This document shows, in pieces, positions 27,200-34,101 of a stretch of DNA of 34,101 bases. Within the stretch, counting starts at the first letter, position 1; the number at the start of each line of letters is the position of its first letter. Both the position numbers and the translations under genes were made by a program. The notes beneath the pieces are model-generated. The model searched no databases. It was given only the letters and a program-made list of their open reading frames with translations, and was not told where the DNA came from. The stretch comes from Candidatus Epulonipiscium sp. (GTDB lineage: Bacteria; Bacillota; Clostridia; Lachnospirales; Defluviitaleaceae): NCBI GenBank assembly GCA_012521175.1, contig JAAYMW010000174.1, positions 1 to 34,101 on the forward strand, in the 5' to 3' direction.

Positions 27200-27702
27200 T
27201 ATTTAATACCCTCCCATAATTCTTTAACTTCTTCGGTAATCTGCTCCATAGTTTTTCCCATACATCTAATCGTTGCATCTGCATACTTTTCGTAAAGGGG
27301 CACTCTTTCATCATATACTTGAAGAAGGGATTGTCCTTTCTTCATGACAATACCCCTTGTGGTGATATTGCGGATTCGTTTTTCTATTTCCATATAAGGT
27401 AATTGAAGATATACAACAAAGCCAATTTCTTTTAAATATTTCATGCCCTCAGGCTTTAAAACGACACTTCCGCCTGTGGCAATGACAGTGCCCTCAACAT
27501 CCAAATCCAGGATAGCTTTTTCTTCTATGGAAAGAAAAGCATCTATGCCGTCTTCTTCAATAATCTCTTGCAGAAGTCTGTTTTGATTTTGCTGAATAAT
27601 GATATCCGTATCTACAAAAGGCATTTTTAAAGTTTTCGCCAAAATAACGCCTAAAGTACTTTTTCCTGACCCCGGCATTCCTATTAAAACAATATTCTTC
27701 AT
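27199..27702 (-). CDS. aroK: Shikimate kinase
   Basis: NIVLIGMPGSGKSTLGVILAKTL, FVDTD, ATGGSVVL. Confidence 0.88.
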   Translation of the reverse strand: MKNIVLIGMPGSGKSTLGVILAKTLKMPFVDTDIIIQQNQNRLLQEIIEEDGIDAFLSIEEKAILDLDVEGTVIATGGSVVLKPEGMKYLKEIGFVVYLQLPYMEIEKRIRNITTRGIVMKKGQSLLQVYDERVPLYEKYADATIRCMGKTMEQITEEVKELWEGIK

Positions 27703-27727
27703 ACTCAGTCCTCCACATTCTGCCTTA

Positions 27728-28909
27728 TTAATCGTCTAATGCTTGGCAAACTTGATTTAATTTTTCTGCACATTTTTTAAGTTCTTCTTCGCTTCCAAAA
27801 CTTGCCTGAGCTTGGAGAGCACTGCCTCCACCCCTGGCATTGAAATTTTTCATCACATCTTTTAAAAGATTTCCGCAGTGAAGCAATAAGTCCGTATTAT
27901 GGGATAAAAATAATTTTTTCTCTTCCAGGGATAGCCCTATAAAAATATACTCTCCCATTTGAAACACTTGTTTTGCGATAAACATAATGTCATTTAGGGT
28001 TTTGTTTTTATAGGAACCATATACAACAAGTTTTTTTGCATCTTTAACTAATTTCTGAGCTTCGCAAAGAGAAAGTTCCTGGCGAAGGTTTTTTACCAAC
28101 CCTTCAGTTTTTTTCACATCCTCCATATATTTTTCGATTTTTTCTAAAAGGGTATTGTCGTTGGCTGAAAACTTTTCATATAAAGAAGTGATGATTTCAT
28201 GTTTTTTGCTGTAATCCTGTAGCGCTTTTCTACCACATTGGAAATAGATTCTTGTCATTCCTTTAGACTTTTCCATTTTTAAAATCTTAAGGATGCCCAC
28301 TTCTCCCGTTGAAGCAACATGGGTACCACAGCAGGGACAAAAATCTACATCTTCAATTTCAACGATTCTTATGTCTTCATCTACCTTGGGCTGCTTTCTA
28401 AGAGGCAAAAGCTTCGCCCCTTCTAAGTCTTTCATATAGGTTTTTACGGGAAGATTTCTATAAATGACTTCATTGACTGCATCTTCGACTTCTTTTACCA
28501 TATCAGGAGTGACTTCAGAAAGACTTATATCTATGGATACATAATCCTCCCCCATGTGAAAAGCATTGCTCACGCCCTTATACAAGCGATAAAAAGTTGC
28601 CGCCAGAATATGTTCACCTGTATGCTGCTGCATATGCTCAAAACGGCGGTTAAAATCGATTTTACAGTCCACCTTTTTGTTATCTGGAACCTTAGGCACT
28701 ACATGAAATATCATATCGTCTTTTTCAAATACATCTAACACTTCTATGCCATCAATGGTACCTCTGTCGGAAGGTTGTCCCCCTCCTTCCGGATAAAAAT
28801 AAGTTGTATCAAGAACCAACAGGTATTTGTCGTTCTTAGGGATAATGGCTTGAATTGCTGCAGTCCACTGGCTTAAATAAGGATTTTTATAATAAGATTT
28901 TTCTGTCAT
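27728..28909 (-). CDS. Alanyl-tRNA editing protein, AlaX-L type (DHHA1 C-terminal domain)
   Basis: TTYFYPEGGGQPSDRG, HMQQHTGEHILAATFY, CPCCGTHVASTGEVG, FNARGGGSALQAQASF. Confidence 0.92.
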   Translation of the reverse strand: MTEKSYYKNPYLSQWTAAIQAIIPKNDKYLLVLDTTYFYPEGGGQPSDRGTIDGIEVLDVFEKDDMIFHVVPKVPDNKKVDCKIDFNRRFEHMQQHTGEHILAATFYRLYKGVSNAFHMGEDYVSIDISLSEVTPDMVKEVEDAVNEVIYRNLPVKTYMKDLEGAKLLPLRKQPKVDEDIRIVEIEDVDFCPCCGTHVASTGEVGILKILKMEKSKGMTRIYFQCGRKALQDYSKKHEIITSLYEKFSANDNTLLEKIEKYMEDVKKTEGLVKNLRQELSLCEAQKLVKDAKKLVVYGSYKNKTLNDIMFIAKQVFQMGEYIFIGLSLEEKKLFLSHNTDLLLHCGNLLKDVMKNFNARGGGSALQAQASFGSEEELKKCAEKLNQVCQALDD

Positions 28910-28939
28910 ATGTATACCTCTTTTCTATCGCTTTAGTAT

Positions 28940-31900
28940 CTACTTATCTTGTTTTAATTGCTGCCAGATGTCTTCTTTTTTCAGATTTTTTAGGATTCTA
29001 TATTGATTATCCTCAAGGAGTGTGTCAAATTGACAAACCGATCGATACAAACAATAATTGCAAGATGTATTCTTTCCACTTTTATAAGGACTTACTTTCA
29101 CATTGCCTTTTAAAATTTCTTCTCCAATCTCTGCTACAATATTGCGTACATAGTTTCTTAAGATATTGAATTCTTCTAAGGTAGCAGTGGATGAACGCGT
29201 ATCAAATCCATTCTTAGTCAGCGTAACCGGCAAAATATCAGAATATCTTTGTAAGGTATTATCCATTTTTTTAACTACATCCAAATCTTCCAGTACCATG
29301 CCGGACAGTTTTAAATTCTTTAACAGCAATTTTTCCAGTTCTTCTTCCGACATTTCTTTCGCTGAACGAATTAGAGGATCATCTATTCTAAAATAAAACA
29401 CCCCTGCCGGAAATAATTCTTGATGAAGTATCTCTTTCCCATTTTCTAAGAAAGCATCCAGATAAAGAAGAAGTTGTAGCTGAATACCGTAAAAAATATC
29501 TGCCAAATTAAAGGTTCTATTTCCGGATTTATAATCAATAATTTTTATGTAGGCTTTATTGTTTTCATCAAGAATATCCACTCTGTCGATTCTTCCTGTT
29601 AAGATAATCTTTTCTCCCGTCTTCAATTCAACTACGATTGGAGGAAGCTTGTAATGTTCGCCAAACCCGACTTCAAACCCCAGAGGTTCAAAATTTCCTC
29701 TTTTTATATGCTCTGTAAGAGCCCAAACCGCTCTTTTTGTAATTCTTTTTAAACGCACCAGTAAATACTTATTCCTTGCAGTACTCAATAAAATCTCATG
29801 GCCAAGTTTTGGAGCAATCTCATCCATCGTCTGTTCGATTAAAGTATTGCTTGTGTCTTGATCCAAATTCTTCCACGCAATACCTCTCGTTTGAAGTTTC
29901 TGTGAAAAAATATCCAGGGCACTGTGAAACAATCTGCCTAAATCCGGTGTTTGAAGCTGATATATTCTTCTCTCTTTAGCTTTTAAGCCATATTCTACAA
30001 AATATCCAAAAGGACAAGCAGCGAATTTTTCTAATCTGGAAACGCTGGAGTATATTTTATTTCCATATAAGGTTTTTACGCTTTTAGCTGTCAAATAATT
30101 TTCCTGGTTGGTATGAAAGAGGCCTTTCACTGTAATTCTTGTTTTGTCTTTCCAATCTGCTTGAGACAAATACCAGCTGTATACATCCTTCCATGTATCG
30201 CAAAGCCCTCCTTTTTCGAGGATATCTCTTAATTCCAGCCCTAAATAATGAAAGGTAGGTACAGGGGCAGAAATATACTCTTCCTTTGAATTTTGCAAAT
30301 CACTGATTTCATAAATATGTGGGAAAATCTTCTTGATTCTTGAAACAATCACCGAAGGCCTTAGGGCTTTTCCTTCTTCATCCCCCATAGAAAAACTAAG
30401 CTGTAAATACTGTTCCGGCTTTGTTAACCCTGAGTAAATAAGGAATTGCTCTTCAAATGCTCTTCTTCTGCCGTCAGGAGCTAACTCTAAGCCCATTTGA
30501 CTCATTTCTCCTCTTTCTTCATCGGAGAATATGCCAAGTTCTTCAGTGGCTGCAGGAAGAATTCCATCATTGATACCAATGACGATTAATGCCTTAATAT
30601 GAGGAAGTCTTGATCTTTCCAAGTCTGCTACCACTACCTGATCAAGCGCCGGAGGGACAAGCCCCATTTGGCATTGTTCAAGTCCTGCATCCAGTATTTT
30701 TGCATACTCTTTTATGGTTACTTCTTCGTCTCCCAAAATTTCAACCTGCTTATCCAATAATTCCATAATCAAATCCCAAATTTGTACATTTTGCTTCGCT
30801 AAAATCAATTGGTTGGTCTCCATAAAATGATTGATATGCTCCTGAAGGCGTTCTTTTATCCCCAAATCTTCTATGAATTCATACAGGATAGTAGTAATCT
30901 CTCTGACCGATTGCTTTTGTTTACTTTTTAATTTTTGGTGAAATACCAAAAGAGGTTCTGCCACTTGTTTTCTTGTTTGGTTGATCCTTTCTAAAAGACT
31001 TTCTTCGTATTCCTTTTTAATCACATCGTCTAAATCATCTAAAGTCTTCTTCTCCCAGTCCTTTTTTGTCCATTGATTGACACCTTTTATCCCATAAGCT
31101 AAAACATAGTTTTCTAAGATGTCTATCTCTTCTTCATCAATGCCTGTGAATCTGGTTTTAAGATATCGAAACATACTTTCATAGGACCAGTTATTGATAA
31201 TGATCTCAAGAGATGCCCGAATGAGTTCAACGAAAGGATGGGATAATATGCCCTGTTTCATATCGATAAAATATGGGATATTATACTCTTTAAAAATGCC
31301 CTCTATGATTTTTTGATATTTAGAAATCGCCCCCGTAACCACTGCAATATCCCTGTATCGATAGCCCTTGTGTTGTACAAAATCTAAGATATTCTTTGCC
31401 ACTTGTTCTATTTCATTATAGGGATTCGTGGCAATGTATAATCTTATATATTCCGTTTCTTTTTCATAGGGCTTACAGGGGTAATTAAAGTATTCTTTTT
31501 CTAAGTGAATAAGCTCTACATTTTTACCAGAAGTGTTATTTTTATTGAATAGCTTTACGGGTTCTTCTAATTTCACGTTGTATAATGCCATAATTTTATT
31601 CAGCTTATCAAAAGTTCTTCTGCTCTCGCAGAAAGGATCCCCTTCATCACAGGGTAAAAACAAGTCTACATCAGGGTCCAAAGTAAGAGAAATATGCATG
31701 ATTTCCGCCTTTTTTAGCAGTTGATAGATAATTCTGTACTGCTGGGGGGTAAAACCATAAAATCCGTCAATCCATATATGGGCTCCTTCTAAGAAAGAGC
31801 AGCTCTCAATCTTATTTGCCAATACATCCAGTATCTCTTCTGAGGTGATATATTTTTCCTTCATATAATTTTTAAACCCCTGAAACACCAAACATAAATC

Positions 31901-32368
31901 ATTGAGCTTTTCTTTTAAAATAGTGCTTTTTACGTTATCTTTGCTTTCTGACAAGGTTTCTGGAGCAATATCATACTGCTGAAATTCGGAAATAATGTTC
32001 CCCAGTGTCTGCATAAAGCCCGGTTGTTTAACGGATTTGTTAAGAATCTGAAGTTTTTCTTCCATCCCGTCAATCACTTTTCTAAGGACCATGTTTCTGC
32101 CTAAATCCCCTAAAAGCTTCTCATGAGGCCCTCCCACTTCTTCAAACACCCTGTGGGCTAATCTCTGGAAGCTAAGAATCTCAACATCCATTATTCCTTT
32201 TTCATCTAAGACTTTAATTAAATCTTTATGAGCCTGGAAATTAAATTGTTCTGGTACGATGAGTATCAAGGGTTTCCCAGATTTCTCTCTGATTTTTTGT
32301 TTGATATCATTATAGATAAAACGGGTTTTTCCTGTACCTGAACGGCCGAATATGTATCTAATACTCAC
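28940..32368 (-). CDS. addB: ATP-dependent helicase/nuclease subunit B
   Basis: RYIFGRSGTGKT Walker A; IDYKSG nuclease motif; C-terminal CNYCLYRSVC Fe-S cysteines; likely GTG start (MSIRYIFG) 7 nt after GGAGG. Confidence 0.94.
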   Translation of the reverse strand: MSIRYIFGRSGTGKTRFIYNDIKQKIREKSGKPLILIVPEQFNFQAHKDLIKVLDEKGIMDVEILSFQRLAHRVFEEVGGPHEKLLGDLGRNMVLRKVIDGMEEKLQILNKSVKQPGFMQTLGNIISEFQQYDIAPETLSESKDNVKSTILKEKLNDLCLVFQGFKNYMKEKYITSEEILDVLANKIESCSFLEGAHIWIDGFYGFTPQQYRIIYQLLKKAEIMHISLTLDPDVDLFLPCDEGDPFCESRRTFDKLNKIMALYNVKLEEPVKLFNKNNTSGKNVELIHLEKEYFNYPCKPYEKETEYIRLYIATNPYNEIEQVAKNILDFVQHKGYRYRDIAVVTGAISKYQKIIEGIFKEYNIPYFIDMKQGILSHPFVELIRASLEIIINNWSYESMFRYLKTRFTGIDEEEIDILENYVLAYGIKGVNQWTKKDWEKKTLDDLDDVIKKEYEESLLERINQTRKQVAEPLLVFHQKLKSKQKQSVREITTILYEFIEDLGIKERLQEHINHFMETNQLILAKQNVQIWDLIMELLDKQVEILGDEEVTIKEYAKILDAGLEQCQMGLVPPALDQVVVADLERSRLPHIKALIVIGINDGILPAATEELGIFSDEERGEMSQMGLELAPDGRRRAFEEQFLIYSGLTKPEQYLQLSFSMGDEEGKALRPSVIVSRIKKIFPHIYEISDLQNSKEEYISAPVPTFHYLGLELRDILEKGGLCDTWKDVYSWYLSQADWKDKTRITVKGLFHTNQENYLTAKSVKTLYGNKIYSSVSRLEKFAACPFGYFVEYGLKAKERRIYQLQTPDLGRLFHSALDIFSQKLQTRGIAWKNLDQDTSNTLIEQTMDEIAPKLGHEILLSTARNKYLLVRLKRITKRAVWALTEHIKRGNFEPLGFEVGFGEHYKLPPIVVELKTGEKIILTGRIDRVDILDENNKAYIKIIDYKSGNRTFNLADIFYGIQLQLLLYLDAFLENGKEILHQELFPAGVFYFRIDDPLIRSAKEMSEEELEKLLLKNLKLSGMVLEDLDVVKKMDNTLQRYSDILPVTLTKNGFDTRSSTATLEEFNILRNYVRNIVAEIGEEILKGNVKVSPYKSGKNTSCNYCLYRSVCQFDTLLEDNQYRILKNLKKEDIWQQLKQDK

Positions 32369-32396
32369 TCTCATTCCTCCACAATTACTTTTATAC

Positions 32397-32422
32397 AAAA
32401 GAAGCTGTTTCCAGCTTCTTTT
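32397..32422 (-). terminator. Terminator of the lipoprotein deacetylase gene
   Basis: AAAAGAAGCTG-tttc-CAGCTTCTTTT, overlapping the stop codon. Confidence 0.7.
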
Positions 32423-33548
32423 ACTCTTCTATTTCATATACATATAATTCTTTATCCCCTAAACTATCCTTATTAACATTTTCTTCCTGACTCTTAGGAA
32501 CCGCAATGCGATTAGGGTTCCCATCAGAAATATATCTATACTCCGGATGTTTTTCATAATACTCCAAATACCAGCCTAAATCCCCTTCTTCTCCCCTGGA
32601 TCCTCTAACTCTTGGAACATTAAAGGGATCAAATTGAATATGATTTATTGGAACAAATGGTCCACTGGGACCTTCCCTAAGCCCTATCTTGTAGCTGTAT
32701 TCTTTGCCGTTATAAATTCCTTTTTCAACTAAGTGCCTTAATTCTTCCTTAGGTCTTTCTCCGAACGGATAGGAGAAGGAATCTACTGTGTATCCGGGCA
32801 GGGCTTCTTTAATCATCTGATCCACTTTTCCTATCTGCTCTTGTATTCCTTCTTCCTCCAACTCCGATAAATGGGCATGGGAATAGGTGTGGTTGGATAC
32901 TTCGTAACCGTTATTGATTAAATACTCTACCCTTTCTTTAAACGTTCCTGCTCCTGCAAAGGGATCATTGTCTCCATTGATATAAAATATCGCATGTCTT
33001 CCAAAGTCAGGATGTTCTTCGTAAAATTTATTCATAATATCTACAGCACTATCAGGCGTGGGCTTAAATTCGCCGTTTTCTTCTATCAGTGAAAAACTTG
33101 AACGGATACCATCATCAAAAGTCAGTACAACAGGAGTGTACCCTGCTTCTACAGAAATATTATTGTCTATGTAATCCCTCATGGAGATAGGCCTGTAGCC
33201 ATTTTCATAGAGATATTCTAAATCTTCTTTAAGCCCTTCCACTGTTCTTTGATACGGGCTTGGCGGATCGCTTTCTACAATCCCATGATACATAATAATC
33301 ATGATATGCCCTAATTCATTGGGTCTTACTTTTTGGTAATCTATCTCAACAATTTCTTCTTTCTCTTCGTTAATGTCCTCATCTTCTTTTAGTTCTTGCT
33401 CAGTAATATCCGGTATCTCAACTCTTTCATCCATTTTTTGTTCTTCTTGGGGCATCTTATCATTGTTTGTGCAACCTGTTAATGCAAATAGGGTGCTTAG
33501 TATCAATATAAATGCTAAACTGTGTTTAAATCTGCTATACATTTTCAT
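32421..33548 (-). CDS. Polysaccharide deacetylase family lipoprotein
   Basis: Lipobox FALTGCTNN; VVLTFDDGIRSSF, GYEVSNHTYSHAHLS, SYPFGERP. Confidence 0.85.
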   Translation of the reverse strand: MKMYSRFKHSLAFILILSTLFALTGCTNNDKMPQEEQKMDERVEIPDITEQELKEDEDINEEKEEIVEIDYQKVRPNELGHIMIIMYHGIVESDPPSPYQRTVEGLKEDLEYLYENGYRPISMRDYIDNNISVEAGYTPVVLTFDDGIRSSFSLIEENGEFKPTPDSAVDIMNKFYEEHPDFGRHAIFYINGDNDPFAGAGTFKERVEYLINNGYEVSNHTYSHAHLSELEEEGIQEQIGKVDQMIKEALPGYTVDSFSYPFGERPKEELRHLVEKGIYNGKEYSYKIGLREGPSGPFVPINHIQFDPFNVPRVRGSRGEEGDLGWYLEYYEKHPEYRYISDGNPNRIAVPKSQEENVNKDSLGDKELYVYEIEE

Positions 33549-33576
33549 CTCTCCCAGCTAAGTTATGTCACTTACT

Positions 33577-33605
33577 ATTATACCCCTTATTCTACTTCAT
33601 ACCAA
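33577..33605 (-). promoter_or_regulatory. Putative promoter of the lipoprotein deacetylase (TTGGTA-N17-TATAAT)
   Basis: Minus strand TTGGTATGAAGTAGAATAAGGGGTATAAT. Confidence 0.6.
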
Positions 33606-33638
33606 GAGATAATTGCCTTTTTATTCATTCGTTCTTAA

Positions 33639-33654
33639 TTGTTACAAGTAACAA
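33639..33654. repeat. Palindrome TTGTTAC-AA-GTAACAA
   Basis: Perfect 7-2-7 dyad between divergent genes. Confidence 0.6.
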
Positions 33655-33745
33655 AAAATTTCTCCTTTTCTTTCTATATTATATGATTTATAATAAAGAT
33701 TAGTAGATAAATCGTCACAGATTTTCATAAAGTTCCAATTTATGT

Positions 33746-33770
33746 ATTATCATGTGGGATTTGTGATAAT
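33746..33770. repeat. Dyad ATTATCA-N11-TGATAAT
   Basis: Perfect 7-bp arms 28 nt upstream of the next start codon. Confidence 0.5.
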
Positions 33771-33797
33771 TCAAAACAAATTACGGGAGGGTTTATA

Positions 33798-34101
33798 ATG
33801 GGAATATTCAGAAAAAAACAAAAAGAAAAAGCAACTCAACAAAATGAAAATCTACAAAAAGAATTGATTCTTCAATTTGATAACGCTTTAAATCCTGTAA
33901 AAAATAGTGTGGACGAATTAAAAGATATTATATCTGCGGCATCCGATGCTTCAGAGTCTATTTCATCCCTTTTAAATCAGCAAGCACCTTCTTATATGAA
34001 TAATGTCTCTCAATTAGCAGATATTACAAATCAGTATGATTCTCTTGCCACTGAAACAAAACATATTTCAGATAGTATTGAATCTATGAACGAGATCGCA
34101 G
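33798..34101 (+). CDS. Coiled-coil protein, possibly soluble methyl-accepting chemotaxis-like; 3' end beyond the window
   Basis: SD GGGAGG then ATG; MGIFRKKQKEKATQQNENLQKELILQFDNALNPVKNSVDELKDIISAASDASESISSLL...; no stop before the edge, so absent from the ORF track. Confidence 0.6.
   Translation, partial: MGIFRKKQKEKATQQNENLQKELILQFDNALNPVKNSVDELKDIISAASDASESISSLLNQQAPSYMNNVSQLADITNQYDSLATETKHISDSIESMNEIA

Noticed and set aside
1-34101. CRISPR arrays, tRNA or rRNA genes, IS elements, prophage
   Set aside because: No spaced direct repeats, tRNA cloverleaf, rRNA segment, transposase or phage structural gene was recognised on either strand.

Overview
This looks like an ordinary chromosomal window from a low-GC, spore-forming anaerobic Firmicute (Clostridia-like). 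I judge that from codon bias and family content; taxonomy was not computed. Left to right it carries: an RlmD-type rRNA methyltransferase, YebC, a YjjG-like HAD phosphatase, CysK, a CoA-binding protein, a YigZ/IMPACT protein, a DUF6514 protein, HflX, type III glutamine synthetase (GlnN), an aldo/keto reductase, a SHOCT-like small protein, an orphan 67-aa ORF, a Spo0E-like regulator and a PdaB-like deacetylase. Then comes a cluster resembling the flavin-based extracellular electron transfer (EET) locus: polyprenyl diphosphate synthase, Gx-type membrane protein, NusG-II domain protein, ApbE, a duplicated FMN-binding lipoprotein and a divergent Ndh2. After that are TruA, a DUF5721 protein, a CBS protein, HtpG behind a perfect CIRCE element, a decayed coiled-coil gene, an addB-alaX-aroK-addA operon, a lipoprotein deacetylase, and the start of a coiled-coil gene cut by the right edge. 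No tRNA, rRNA, CRISPR array or complete mobile element was recognised. The most interesting points are the EET-like locus with its two intact flavinylation motifs, two Spo0A-box-like sites upstream of the DUF6514 gene, a terminator inside the glnN leader, CIRCE on htpG, an SD-sequestering hairpin on the pdaB-like gene, and the orphan 67-aa gene with a possible forespore-type promoter.
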